DNA of 51,453 bases from Aminicella lysinilytica (GCF_004362975.1 NZ_SNXO01000015.1:1-51453), one strand, 5' to 3'. Counted from the first letter of the stretch, positions 8,901 through 18,142 are shown. The notes: generated from the letters alone by a model not told the origin. Program-made: numbers and translations.

Positions 8901-10147
8901 CATCAAGTGGTACTGCAATCCCGGCAGATGGATTGATTGAAGTAATTACTCTGTCTGAAGATGGAAAAGCAAAGATAAGTACAGACCTTCCACTTGGAAG
9001 TTACTATGTAAAAGAGATTGCAACAGATGAGCATTATATCCTAAGTGATGAAAAGTTCCCCGTAGAGTTTGAGTATGCAGATCAGGACACTGCTTGTGTG
9101 AAACTTGCTGTCAATGATGGAAAACCTATTGAAAATAAGCTGCTTTATGGAAGTGTCTCTGGTATGAAGGTTGATGAAAATGGAAAGGAACTTGGAGGTG
9201 CTTTAATAGGTATCTTTAAGTCAGATGAAACGAAATTTACGAAAGAAAATGCAATTAAGGTAACTACCTCTGAAAAAGACGGTAGTTTTTCTTTTGAAAA
9301 AATTCCTTTTGGAAACTGGATTGTAAGAGAAATTAAGCAGCCAGAAGGATTTGTCCTTGATGATACTTGCTATGAAGCGAATATTACAGAAAATGAGCAG
9401 GTTATAAAGGTGAAAATTGTCAATGAATATGTTTTTGGGAATATCAAACTTACAAAGGTAGATGCTGATTATCCAGATAACAAATTGGCGGGAGCAATTT
9501 TTGAATTATACAAGGATATAGACGGAAATGGAACACTTGATAAAAATGATGAGCTTGTTGGTGAACTTGGAGAAACAAGCGTTGGAATCTATGAGAAAAA
9601 GGTACTTCCATATGGAAAATATCTTGTGAAAGAGGTAAAAGCACCAGATGGATTTGTCCTTGATACAAAAGAGTACAGCGTATTTATTGAAGAAGATGAA
9701 AAAACTTATGAGATTGAAAACAAAGCAGGTGTTGGATTTATCAATGAAGCGATGAAAGGTACTTTGAAAATTCATAAGACATCTACAGACGGAAAAGTAG
9801 AAGGCTTTACTTTTAGAGTTACAGGTGTGGATGGATACGATAGAACCTTTACGACTGACAAAAATGGAAACATTGTTGTTAAAGATTTAAGAATCGGAGC
9901 ATATAAAATTTCAGAAGTGAAAGATGATGTTTCGGTTGGATATATCCTGCCAGAGGATAAAAATGTGACGATTGAATACGACAAAACAGCGGAGGTTACA
10001 ATGCACAACACGATTAGGGAAACACCGAAAACAGGAGATGATAGCAAAGCAGGACTATGGATTGCTTTAGCAGGCATTTCAGCTTTAGGACTTGGAATTG
10101 CTACGGGACTTTACCGCAGAAAGAAAAGAGAAGGGAGAGAAAACTAA
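5906..10147 (+). CDS. Thioester-domain adhesin/pilin with many Cna-B (SpaA) repeats and sortase signal
   Basis: This 1413-aa wall-anchored protein has a Sec signal peptide at residues 1 to about 33 (ends TTAFA). A thioester domain follows: Cys91 in AYCIEPG and Gln164 in ATQILIWETI are the classic pair that forms an internal Cys-Gln thioester able to react covalently with host or cell surfaces. From about residue 340 to 1365 there are roughly ten Cna-B/SpaA prealbumin-like repeats. Each has a Lys early (V.K.D), an internal Y.V.E..AP.GY(V/I)L segment and a terminal N, consistent with isopeptide cross-links. The C-terminus has TPKTGD (1373-1378), a hydrophobic span and RRKKR, a cell-wall sorting signal variant. 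Such proteins form a covalent stalk. A sortase gene lies further down the element (30351). The RBS is AAGGAGG. Confidence 0.92.
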   Translation: MTKGKFKKIVSFAMATLIGFSTFASGGTTAFAATGEKASIYMVDYPRSGDPNNNGKWGHSSMTYMNGWQSGTAVATGLKALGSYSGTIAYCIEPGVSLHQGDTMTEKNESYFNNLDSNNTVSGDDIRLLIGRILTYGYRGSISLDWKSQNNDDANKIAEAYATQILIWETIVGERNASFGHVSPGNHNAVKEVVNSAHPLRSKIFSYYNSIVTSVQNHTKVPSFCTKSSSNAKVNELEWNGSKYVTTLTDSNGVLANYNFTASVDGVSFSTSGNKLAISMTKAPSKEFTITATKKNAKRRGVVVWSDGQKGSGIQDVVSYSQEVSDPVSGYVKAKVSYGSCAIEKTSEDGIVDGIQFTIVGEGVNKTVTTANGGKFQLDNLLPGIYTVTEQSIDKYEPQNTQRVTVVAGQVSKVNFNNKLKRGNLKVVKSSEDNLVEGVKFKLSGKSLSGADVSMFAVTNKDGVATFENVLISGTTPYTVEEVDTAIRYVVPKNQTAPIKWKEVTTRDFSNILKKFAVTVTKSDKEKGLPQGNATLAGAEYGIYKGETLVDTYTTDKDGQFTTKEYVCDSDWTIREITPSEGYLLDKTIHKVGAEAKLFEIEHNLVSNDVVEQVIKGNIAIIKHTDNGETQIETPEKGAAFEIYLKSSGGYDKANADERDTIECDENGFAQTKDMPYGVYTVHQTKGWEGREMMKDFDVFIAQDSQTFRYIINNRNFESFIKVVKVDAESGKNIPYAGAGFEIYDPQGNKVSMTFTYPTPTTIDTFYTDAEGTLVTPQKLEYGKGYSLVEVQAPYGYVLDKTPVAFDVTEDNSSEEGGIKVVKVEKANTPQKGTISVEKNGEVFFGVNVSGDENSEVMYQPVYKVEGMEGAVYEIKALEDIITPDGTLRYEKGQLVDTITTTKDGDVKSKKLYLGKYSVTEVKAPFGMTLSGETHNVELTYAGQEVAVTETGTSFYNERQKVEISLEKILEQNEEYHVGMNGEIKNISFGLYANKELVSSSGTAIPADGLIEVITLSEDGKAKISTDLPLGSYYVKEIATDEHYILSDEKFPVEFEYADQDTACVKLAVNDGKPIENKLLYGSVSGMKVDENGKELGGALIGIFKSDETKFTKENAIKVTTSEKDGSFSFEKIPFGNWIVREIKQPEGFVLDDTCYEANITENEQVIKVKIVNEYVFGNIKLTKVDADYPDNKLAGAIFELYKDIDGNGTLDKNDELVGELGETSVGIYEKKVLPYGKYLVKEVKAPDGFVLDTKEYSVFIEEDEKTYEIENKAGVGFINEAMKGTLKIHKTSTDGKVEGFTFRVTGVDGYDRTFTTDKNGNIVVKDLRIGAYKISEVKDDVSVGYILPEDKNVTIEYDKTAEVTMHNTIRETPKTGDDSKAGLWIALAGISALGLGIATGLYRRKKREGREN

Positions 10148-10236
10148 TGTATGTAAAATCAATTATTGCACTGGTTTTAGTCGCCTTTTTAGTGGGTGGC
10201 TTTATATTTTTAAAAATAAAAGATAAGAACAAATAG
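10147..10236 (+). CDS. 29-aa single-span membrane peptide
   Basis: The ATG overlaps the adhesin stop (TAATG), with GGGAGAG RBS-like bases upstream. The 29 codons encode one hydrophobic helix (SIIALVLVAFLVGGFIFL) and a basic tail (KIKDKNK). Translational coupling to the adhesin and position before a clean terminator support a real small membrane protein, perhaps helping adhesin display. Function unknown. Confidence 0.6.
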   Translation: MYVKSIIALVLVAFLVGGFIFLKIKDKNK

Positions 10237-10245
10237 AAACACTTT

Positions 10246-10276
10246 GGGGCGGAGCGAAACACTTCGCCCTTTTTAA
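10246..10276 (+). terminator. Rho-independent terminator
   Basis: GGGCGGA (10247-10253) pairs with TTCGCCC (10263-10269) and is followed by a T run. It closes the surface module. Confidence 0.75.
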
Positions 10277-10292
10277 ATTGAAGGAGGTCAAT

Positions 10293-10610
10293 ATGAATAA
10301 TCCAAGTACCATCGAAGAAGTGGTTATTTCCGTTTTGGAAACAAGCACTGACGCTCGTAATGATGATATGAAGCTTTATCTTTTGGTGTGTGATAAAGTA
10401 AATCCTTTTGTGGGGAGTAATAATATTGGAAGTATCCCATTTGCAGTGATTATGAATATTTACAAGGAATTGAATTTACCACATTTTGAGAGTGTTCGCA
10501 GGTCAAGAGCAAAGATACAAGCGAAACACCCTGAACTGGCAGGAGACCCTGCTTGCAGAAAGGGAAGACGACAATTAGAAGGAATGTATAGAACATATGC
10601 GAAGATTTAG
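10293..10610 (+). CDS. Conserved ICE protein of unknown function (105 aa)
   Basis: The 105-aa product starts at ATG 10293 behind GAAGGAGG. It is mostly helical, with the C-terminus RRSRAKIQAKHPELAG and a CRKGRRQLE segment that is strongly basic. The pattern resembles small DNA-binding helper proteins of Firmicute elements, often encoded next to large helicases. It is the first gene of an apparent operon running through 10626 and 10871 into the DNA-processing module. No named family is recognised. Confidence 0.75.
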   Translation: MNNPSTIEEVVISVLETSTDARNDDMKLYLLVCDKVNPFVGSNNIGSIPFAVIMNIYKELNLPHFESVRRSRAKIQAKHPELAGDPACRKGRRQLEGMYRTYAKI

Positions 10611-10625
10611 GAGGGAAAAAAAGAT

Positions 10626-10856
10626 ATGGCAAATGAGGTTACAATGCAGCAAAAAATAAAAGTGATTAGTAAACTTACTGATTCGGGCTGTGATACCGAA
10701 AAGAAATTAGCAAAACTAGATATGCCGAGTATTCTTAAAATCAAAGGAATCAGCATTCCCGATATGAATGTCATTATGAAGCTGCAAGAAACATCAAAAA
10801 GCGGAAAGCTTTATTCTTATTTATGTAGTGGAAGTGATGACATTGAAAAAAGCTAG
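10626..10856 (+). CDS. Small ICE protein (76 aa), unknown function
   Basis: The 76-aa product begins at ATG 10626 after AGGAGGG, 15 bp behind the preceding gene. It looks all-helical with an ILKIKGISIPDMNVIMKL helix-turn-helix-like core, and ends close before the helicase start. Its tight spacing on both sides marks it as part of the helicase operon. Role unknown; a DNA-binding or helicase accessory function is a guess. Confidence 0.72.
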   Translation: MANEVTMQQKIKVISKLTDSGCDTEKKLAKLDMPSILKIKGISIPDMNVIMKLQETSKSGKLYSYLCSGSDDIEKS

Positions 10857-10870
10857 GAGGTGAGAAATAA

Positions 10871-13800
10871 ATGGCAAGAAAATACGACCTAATTTCAGAG
10901 CTTTATGAAAGAACTTGCTTTTCAATAACAGAAAATCCATTGAATTGGGAGAGCTTTCTTAAAACTGCTGGGAAAAATTTCAGACTTCGATTTGATGAGC
11001 AGCTTTTGATATTTGCTCAACGACCTGACGCAACAGCAGTTCTTGAAATTGAAAAGTGGAATAAAACATTTGGAAGATGGGTCAATAGAGGAGCAACAGG
11101 AATTGCTGTTTTTGAGGATTTTACACGAAAACGCCAACGACTAACTCATTATTTTGATATATCTGATACCCACGCCAGCAGGTACGCTAGACCCGTTCCT
11201 CTGTGGACAATGAATACGCAATATGAGAAAGAAGTAATCGAAACACTGGAAAATACCTTCGGCGGAGTGAATGACACGACTGACTTTGCAAAGGTAATTA
11301 TGGAAAGTGTAAATAATGCAGTAGATGATAATATTGACGATTACTTATCTGATTTTGATAGTGTTATATTAGGCAGTGATATGGAATATTTCTCCGATGA
11401 CGAAAGAAAAGCGATGTATGTCACTCTCGTAAAAAACAGTGTTGCATATATGATGATGAGTAGGCTTGATATTGATGCAGATAAGTATTACTCCAAAGAA
11501 GATTTTAGTGCTATTAAGAATTTTAATTCTCAAGATACACTTAATGCTATCGGATTTGCTACAAGTGATATAGCAGAGATGGGACTTATGCCAGTCAGCA
11601 GAACAATCAATGCTTGTAATAGAGAAAATCGCATAATTGAAAGAAATCATCAATCTGATTACAATAAAGACAATCAAAATACGGAAAGGAGCATTGTCAA
11701 TGAAACAGATAGAATACACAATGGTGGGCGATTACAACCTGCCGAATCTAGCACTTCCAGAGCAACCAGAAGTAATGCTGGGGAAATGGTCGCAGATGAG
11801 AAAAGAATATCTGAAGAATCACCACAAGATTCTATATTACAATCTTTTAACGAAGGGGAAAATGACAGAACATCTGGCACAGATACAGCAAAGAGCGATG
11901 GAACTGGAAGAATCCCTAGTGAAGAAGATGTCCATAGAAATGGGACTTACAGAGGAAATGAAAGCAACGGATATGATAAAATGGGTACAGATGATGAACA
12001 ATCTCCGTCAGTCAGCTCAGGAAATCGTGAAGGAACAAGTAATATACGCTTAGATGAAAAAGCGTTACCATCCGTAAATGAACAATTAGAATTATTTGAG
12101 AAAGCAGAGGAAAATAAAGCCTCTGTTTTTTCTATTCCGCAGGAAGTAATAGACGCTACTTTAATCAGTGGTTCAGGTTTTGAAAATGGAAAAATGCGAA
12201 TCTATGAGCAGTTCCAAAAGAGCTTATCAACAAAGGAAAATGCGGATTTTTTAAAGAATGAATATGGTGTTGGTGGTTCTTCTCACGCAGGAGGTAATAG
12301 TGGATATGGGCAAGACCACAATGCCAAAGGAATTGATATTCACAAAGGGTATAGCGAGAATCGACCTCATATTTTGCTTAACTGGACACAGGTGGCAAAA
12401 CGAATTGAAGTGCTAATTGCTAACGACAGATACCTTAATGATAAAGAAAAGGAACAATATCCTGATTGGCTTTATGAACAAGAAACAAAACGAGCCGAGA
12501 TATTAGAGCAAAAAAGGAATCGTGAAATCCTGAATACAGCTCCATCAATGAATGAAGATATTATCGGCAAGGAAGTTACTATTGAGGGAACGACCTTTGT
12601 AATTGAGAGGTACTCTGAAGATAGTGGTGATGTATCTATGTGTCCTACGGTGGGGTATCCCATCAATCGAGTAGAGAAGATTGAGTTTGTTCGCCAGTTC
12701 TTAGAAGTTCCTACTGCTTATGATAAGGTGGAAATGAAACCTGATATAACTTCTGAGTATGAATATCATCTTGGAGACGCAGTGTATATTGGCAGTGAAA
12801 AGTACGAAATATTATCCTTTGACGATGAAAGGGTAATGCTTTACGACTATGAAATGCCTCTGTTTAATAAGGAGTTTACAAGGGAGGATTTTGATAACAA
12901 GGTCAGAGAGAATCCGTTGAATGACTTCTTGATAGTTACAGAAAATGAGCTAGATGATGAGCCAGACATTGCACAGCGTTTGGTTAGATTTTTGAAGGAC
13001 TATGACCATTATGAATATCAAGACAACTTAGAGATTGGCGATACAGATGATGATGTTATAGAAAATGTCAGAAACAATCTGAATGACGGTAATTATATAT
13101 CTGGTATCAAAGAGTTCTTATCAGGAGAACTTGATGAGTTAAAAAGAGAAAGCCCAGAGAGGGCAACAATCGAAAAGCTACTATCAGACTTAGCTCCATA
13201 TGAACAATCAGATGAAGTACAAGCTGAACCTATAGCAGTTGAAACGGAGGTTGAGACAGCACCAACACCAATTACTCCTGCTTGGGAACAAAAGAAGCGT
13301 ACTAGAGTGCAGAGTTTTGACTTGCATCCAGATATTGCAATGAGTAAGAGAAACACTTTTGATTTGAGAAACCATCCTGTAGAGGAAGTGACTAAAAAAG
13401 AACGCTTCCGAAGAAATATTATGGCAATTCAGCTTGTGAAAAAATGTGAAGATGAAAATAGATTTGCCACTCCAGAGGAACAAGAAGTTTTGTCGAAATA
13501 TGTCGGATGGGGCGGACTGTCTGAAGCTTTTGATGATAGAAACTCAGGCTGGGGTACAGAATATCTTGAACTGAAAACAGTTCTTTCACCAGAAGAATAT
13601 GCTGCTGCAAGAGAAAGTACTCTAACAGCTTTTTATACTCCTCCTGCTGTAACAAGTGCTATTTATAAAGCAATGGAACAGATGGGATTTAAGGAGGGAA
13701 ATCTATTAGAGCCATCGTGTGGTATTGGAAATTTTATTGGTATGTTGCCTAAATCAATGGAAGATACAAAGATTTATGGAGTTGAATTAGATAAAATTTC

Positions 13801-16800
13801 AGCAATGATTGCACAGCAACTTTATCAGAAATCATCAATAGCAGCACAAGGATTTGAAGATGTGAATGTACCAGATAGCTTCTTTGATGGTGTAGTTGGC
13901 AATGTTCCTTTTGGAGATTTCAAGGTCTTAGATAAAAGATATGATAAGCATAATTTCCTTATTCACGATTATTTCTTTGCGAAATCTCTCGACAAACTTC
14001 GACCAGGTGGGGTTATGGCTCTCGTTACCAGCAAAGGAACAATGGATAAAGAAAACAGCAAAGTTCGTAAGTATATCGCACAAAGGGCAGAACTTCTTGG
14101 AGCTGTTAGACTACCTAATAATACTTTTAAAGGTAATGCAGGAACAGAAGTGGTATCAGATATTTTGTTCTTACAGAAGCGAGATAGAATCATTGATATT
14201 GAACCTGAATGGGTACAACTTGATACCACTGAAGAAGGAATTAAAATGAATTCTTACTTCGTCACTCATCCAGAGATGATACTTGGTGAGATGAAAATGG
14301 TGTCAGGAAGATTTGGAATGGAAGCAACTTGTGAGCCATATGAGAATGCTGATTTAGAAATACAGCTTTACGAAGCAGTAGAGAATATACACGCAGAGAT
14401 TTTGGACTATGAAATAGAAGATGATTTAGAGGAAGATAATTCTATTCCAGCAGACCCGACTGTTCGTAATTTCTCTTATACTATTCTTGATGATGAAATC
14501 TATTTTAGAGAGAATTCAAGAATGAATCCAGTAGAAGTATCAGCAACAGCACAGAACAGAAGAAAGGGTATGATAGGTATTCGTGAGGCAGTAAGAACAC
14601 TTATTGAAATGCAAACGGAAGATTATCCTGAGGCAGAAATAAAGATTGCTCAGGCTACGCTTAACAATCGTTATGATTCATACACCAAAAAGTATGGACT
14701 TATCAATAGCAGAGCAAATACTTCTGCATTTGGTGATGACAGTTCTTATTCTTTATTATCAGCACTTGAAATTATTAACGAGAATGGGGAGCTTGAACGC
14801 AAGGCTGATATGTTCTATAAACGCACGATTAAACCTCATACACCAGTAACCGAAGTAGATACTGCAAGTGAAGCATTAGCTGTGTCAATGGGTGAAAAAG
14901 CCTGCATTGATATGGAGTATATGCAAGGACTACTAGGCAAGTCAGAAGAAGAAATATATAACGACCTGAAAGGAACGATTTTCCTAAATCCTATGTATGG
15001 ATATTCTGATTCAAGTGAACGAAAGTATGTTATGGCAGATGAATATTTATCTGGAAATGTTAGAGAAAAGTTAGATATTGCCCATAGAACAGCACAGCTT
15101 TATCCAGAAGATTATGCGATAAATGTTGAAGCTTTAGAGAAAGTACAGCCAAAGGATTTGACTGCAAGTGAAATATCAGTTCGTCTGGGTGCTACTTGGT
15201 TGCCACCAGAAATCGTACAGCAATATATTTTCGAGTTTTTGGAAACACCAAGATACTCTCAGTGGAATATAAAAGTTCACTTCTCCGAATTTACAAGTGA
15301 ATGGAATATTGAGGGTAAGTCTTATGACAGAGGAAATGTAAAAGCTAACAGTACTTACGGTACAAGCCGAATAAACGCATATAAGATAATGGAGGAAACT
15401 CTGAACCTAAAAGATGTGCGTATTTTTGATTATATTGAAGATGAGGAAGGAAAGAAAAAGGCTGTTCTAAATAAGAAAGAAACTGCAATTGCACAAGCAA
15501 AGCAGGAGCTTATCAAACAAGGATTCGTAGATTGGATTTGGTCAGAGCCTACCCGAAGGGAACGGCTTACTAAGTTATATAATGAAAAATTCAATTCAAT
15601 CAGACCTAGAGAATATGATGGAAGTCATATAATTTTCAATGGTATGAATCCAGAAATTGATTTAAGAGAACATCAAAGAAATGCAGTGGCTCATATCCTT
15701 TATGGAGGAAATACTTTATTAGCTCACGCAGTAGGAGCTGGAAAAACCTTTGAAATGGTTGCAGCTTCTCAGGAATCAAAAAGGCTGGGACTTTGCAATA
15801 AATCCCTTTTCGTAGTACCAAATCACCTGACGGAGCAATGGGCGGCAGAGTATTTGCAGCTTTACCCGGCAGCTAATATTTTGGTTGCAACAAAGAAAGA
15901 TTTTGAGACAAAGAATCGCAAGAAATTCTGTGGGAGAATTGCAACTGGAGATTATGACGCAGTTATTATCGGGCATAGTCAATTTGAAAAAATACCGATG
16001 TCTATTGAAAGGCAAAAGGCAATTTTACAGCAGCAAGTTGATGAACTGACAGATGGAATCATAGAACTAAAGCGTAATCGTGGAGAAAAATTTACGATAA
16101 AACAGCTTGAAAAATCAAAGAAATCCATAAATCAGAAACTGGAAAAACTGAATGACCAAAGCAGAAAAGACGATGTTGTGACTTTTGAAGAATTAGGAGT
16201 AGATAGGCTCTTTATTGATGAGAGTCATTACTATAAAAATTTATTCCTCTATACAAAGATGAGAAATGTAGGAGGGATTGCACAAACGGAAGCACAGAAA
16301 TCCTCTGACTTATTTATGAAGTGTCGTTATCTTGATGAGATAACGGGAGGGCGAGGAACGGTATTTGCTACTGGAACGCCTATATCAAATTCGATGGTGG
16401 AACTATATACCATACAAAGATATTTGCAGTATGGAACACTTGTAAAAAACAATTTGCAACACTTTGATGCTTGGGCAAGTACCTTTGGAGAAACAGTTAC
16501 TGCGGTTGAATTAACACCTGAAGGAACTGGATATAGAGCAAAAACAAGGTTCGCAAAATTTTATAACCTGCCAGAGCTTATGGCAATGTTCAAAGAGGTT
16601 GCTGATATAAAAACAGCAGATATGCTTAATCTTCCAGTACCAGAAGCGAAGTATCATAATATAGCAGTTAAGCCATCTGAAATGCAAAAAGAAATGGTAG
16701 AATCACTGGCAGAAAGAGCCGAGAAGGTTCGAGGCGGTGGTGTGGATTCCAGCGTTGATAATATGCTGAAAATCACAAAAGATGGTCGTAAACTTGCCCT

Positions 16801-18142
16801 CGACCAAAGAATGCTGAATGAGATGTTACCAGACTTTGAAGATAGTAAGATTAACGCCTGCGTTGAAAATATCTATCGAATCTGGAATGAAACCTCAGAA
16901 AAGAAATCAGCACAGTTGGTATTTTGCGACCTTTCAACACCGAAAAATGACGGTAGTTTCTCTGTTTATAATGACATTAGAAAGAAGCTGATTGAAAGAG
17001 GAATACCTGAAAAAGAAGTACGATTTATTCACGAAGCCGATACAGATATGAAGAAAAAGGAACTATTTCAAAAAACACGAAAAGGAGAAGTTAGAGTCCT
17101 TCTTGGCTCAACGCAGAAGATGGGAGCAGGAACAAATGTGCAGGATAAATTAGTTGCACTGCACGATGTAGATTGTCCCTGGAGACCTTCAGATTTGGAA
17201 CAAAGAAGTGGTCGTATCATAAGGCAGGGTAATGAAAATCCAGAGGTAAATATCTATCGTTATGTAACAGAGCAGACCTTTGATGCATACCTTTATCAGC
17301 TTGTAGAAGGGAAACAGAAATTCGCAAGCCAGATTATGACAAGCAAATCTCCAGTACGCTGTGCAGAGGATATTGATGAAACTGCATTATCTTATGCAGA
17401 AATAAAAATGCTTGCAACTGGTAATCCCTATATCAAAGAAAAGATGGATTTAGATATTCAGGTACAGAAATTGAAGCTACTAAAATCTAATTTCCTTTCC
17501 GAGAAGTATAGATTAGAGGACAAAATAATTAAGTTTTATCCTCAGAGAATTACTACTTTGGAAACACGAATTGAAGGATTAAAAAAAGATGTTATAACAG
17601 CAAAGGAAAACCCGAAGCCAGTAGATGACCGTTTTGTCGGTATGAAGGTTTCGGGTATTTTTTATGCAGAAAAAGCAGAAGCAGGAAAAGCAATCATTGA
17701 AGCTTGTAAATCAATGACAAGTCCTGACCCCATTCCGTTAGGAGAGTATAGAGGATACAAGACGGAGCTGCTATTCAATACCGTAGAGCGAAATTATGAA
17801 GTGAAGCTAAAGGGAGAAACAAGTCGAAATGTGTCGCTTGGAGAAGACCCGCTTGGAAATATCATAAGACTGGATAATGGGATAGATAAGTTCGCTGAAA
17901 CACTTTCGGCTTGTGAATATGAGCTTGAAAACACCCAAAATCAGTTTGAAACTGCTAAGCAGGAAGTAGAAAAACCATTTGTCCACGAGGAAGATTTAAA
18001 AGGAAAACTTGCAAGATTAGATGAACTCAACATTCTTCTGAATATGGATAAAACAGAAAATGAAATTGTTGGAGGAGAGCCTGATGAGGGCGATTCTAAC
18101 ACCCTTAGGAAAGAAAAAACAAATGAGCGAGATAGTCGCTAG
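10871..18142 (+). CDS. Giant ICE DNA-methylase-like/SNF2-like helicase
   Basis: This 2423-aa protein is of the large helicase family found on many Firmicute ICEs. After an N-terminal ~250-residue domain comes a hydrophilic linker (about 270-400), which is also read in another frame as tnpV. An N6-adenine methyltransferase-like domain follows, with motif I LEPSCGIGNF at about 945 and GNVPFG at about 1009 (NVPF instead of NPPF, so catalysis is uncertain). The SF2/SNF2 helicase core has AHAVGAGKTFEM at about 1618, IDESHYYKN at about 1782, TGTPISNS, and a helicase C domain with GAGTNVQDK and QRSGRIIRQGNENP at about 2110. The C-terminus is coiled-coil-like. It probably remodels or protects element DNA during transfer and re-establishment. 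Start ATG 10871 has AGGAGGTGAG. Confidence 0.9.
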   Translation: MARKYDLISELYERTCFSITENPLNWESFLKTAGKNFRLRFDEQLLIFAQRPDATAVLEIEKWNKTFGRWVNRGATGIAVFEDFTRKRQRLTHYFDISDTHASRYARPVPLWTMNTQYEKEVIETLENTFGGVNDTTDFAKVIMESVNNAVDDNIDDYLSDFDSVILGSDMEYFSDDERKAMYVTLVKNSVAYMMMSRLDIDADKYYSKEDFSAIKNFNSQDTLNAIGFATSDIAEMGLMPVSRTINACNRENRIIERNHQSDYNKDNQNTERSIVNETDRIHNGGRLQPAESSTSRATRSNAGEMVADEKRISEESPQDSILQSFNEGENDRTSGTDTAKSDGTGRIPSEEDVHRNGTYRGNESNGYDKMGTDDEQSPSVSSGNREGTSNIRLDEKALPSVNEQLELFEKAEENKASVFSIPQEVIDATLISGSGFENGKMRIYEQFQKSLSTKENADFLKNEYGVGGSSHAGGNSGYGQDHNAKGIDIHKGYSENRPHILLNWTQVAKRIEVLIANDRYLNDKEKEQYPDWLYEQETKRAEILEQKRNREILNTAPSMNEDIIGKEVTIEGTTFVIERYSEDSGDVSMCPTVGYPINRVEKIEFVRQFLEVPTAYDKVEMKPDITSEYEYHLGDAVYIGSEKYEILSFDDERVMLYDYEMPLFNKEFTREDFDNKVRENPLNDFLIVTENELDDEPDIAQRLVRFLKDYDHYEYQDNLEIGDTDDDVIENVRNNLNDGNYISGIKEFLSGELDELKRESPERATIEKLLSDLAPYEQSDEVQAEPIAVETEVETAPTPITPAWEQKKRTRVQSFDLHPDIAMSKRNTFDLRNHPVEEVTKKERFRRNIMAIQLVKKCEDENRFATPEEQEVLSKYVGWGGLSEAFDDRNSGWGTEYLELKTVLSPEEYAAARESTLTAFYTPPAVTSAIYKAMEQMGFKEGNLLEPSCGIGNFIGMLPKSMEDTKIYGVELDKISAMIAQQLYQKSSIAAQGFEDVNVPDSFFDGVVGNVPFGDFKVLDKRYDKHNFLIHDYFFAKSLDKLRPGGVMALVTSKGTMDKENSKVRKYIAQRAELLGAVRLPNNTFKGNAGTEVVSDILFLQKRDRIIDIEPEWVQLDTTEEGIKMNSYFVTHPEMILGEMKMVSGRFGMEATCEPYENADLEIQLYEAVENIHAEILDYEIEDDLEEDNSIPADPTVRNFSYTILDDEIYFRENSRMNPVEVSATAQNRRKGMIGIREAVRTLIEMQTEDYPEAEIKIAQATLNNRYDSYTKKYGLINSRANTSAFGDDSSYSLLSALEIINENGELERKADMFYKRTIKPHTPVTEVDTASEALAVSMGEKACIDMEYMQGLLGKSEEEIYNDLKGTIFLNPMYGYSDSSERKYVMADEYLSGNVREKLDIAHRTAQLYPEDYAINVEALEKVQPKDLTASEISVRLGATWLPPEIVQQYIFEFLETPRYSQWNIKVHFSEFTSEWNIEGKSYDRGNVKANSTYGTSRINAYKIMEETLNLKDVRIFDYIEDEEGKKKAVLNKKETAIAQAKQELIKQGFVDWIWSEPTRRERLTKLYNEKFNSIRPREYDGSHIIFNGMNPEIDLREHQRNAVAHILYGGNTLLAHAVGAGKTFEMVAASQESKRLGLCNKSLFVVPNHLTEQWAAEYLQLYPAANILVATKKDFETKNRKKFCGRIATGDYDAVIIGHSQFEKIPMSIERQKAILQQQVDELTDGIIELKRNRGEKFTIKQLEKSKKSINQKLEKLNDQSRKDDVVTFEELGVDRLFIDESHYYKNLFLYTKMRNVGGIAQTEAQKSSDLFMKCRYLDEITGGRGTVFATGTPISNSMVELYTIQRYLQYGTLVKNNLQHFDAWASTFGETVTAVELTPEGTGYRAKTRFAKFYNLPELMAMFKEVADIKTADMLNLPVPEAKYHNIAVKPSEMQKEMVESLAERAEKVRGGGVDSSVDNMLKITKDGRKLALDQRMLNEMLPDFEDSKINACVENIYRIWNETSEKKSAQLVFCDLSTPKNDGSFSVYNDIRKKLIERGIPEKEVRFIHEADTDMKKKELFQKTRKGEVRVLLGSTQKMGAGTNVQDKLVALHDVDCPWRPSDLEQRSGRIIRQGNENPEVNIYRYVTEQTFDAYLYQLVEGKQKFASQIMTSKSPVRCAEDIDETALSYAEIKMLATGNPYIKEKMDLDIQVQKLKLLKSNFLSEKYRLEDKIIKFYPQRITTLETRIEGLKKDVITAKENPKPVDDRFVGMKVSGIFYAEKAEAGKAIIEACKSMTSPDPIPLGEYRGYKTELLFNTVERNYEVKLKGETSRNVSLGEDPLGNIIRLDNGIDKFAETLSACEYELENTQNQFETAKQEVEKPFVHEEDLKGKLARLDELNILLNMDKTENEIVGGEPDEGDSNTLRKEKTNERDSR
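11700..12053 (+). CDS. tnpV: TnpV-family protein overprinted inside the helicase gene
   Basis: A 117-aa frame lies entirely within the helicase gene, shifted +1 relative to it (helicase residues about 277-395). The sequence matches the transposon-encoded TnpV family as I know it: GDYNLPNLALPEQPE, GKWSQMRKEYLKNHH, LLTKGKMTEHLAQI, then LTEEMKATDMIKWVQMMNN and a QEIV.E.IYA end. It has its own ATG with GGAAAGGAG eight bases upstream, a real translation start inside another gene. The helicase reading of the same DNA is a hydrophilic Gly/Ser/Glu/Asn linker. TnpV occurs on Tn4451-type elements, function unknown. Alternative: a former tnpV insertion now read only as linker. The intact family signature argues that the frame is kept. 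Confidence 0.75.
   Translation: MKQIEYTMVGDYNLPNLALPEQPEVMLGKWSQMRKEYLKNHHKILYYNLLTKGKMTEHLAQIQQRAMELEESLVKKMSIEMGLTEEMKATDMIKWVQMMNNLRQSAQEIVKEQVIYA

Noticed and set aside
11637-11699. Upstream in-frame extension of the tnpV frame
   Set aside because: These 21 codons have no family similarity and no RBS; the ATG at 11700 has a well-placed Shine-Dalgarno.
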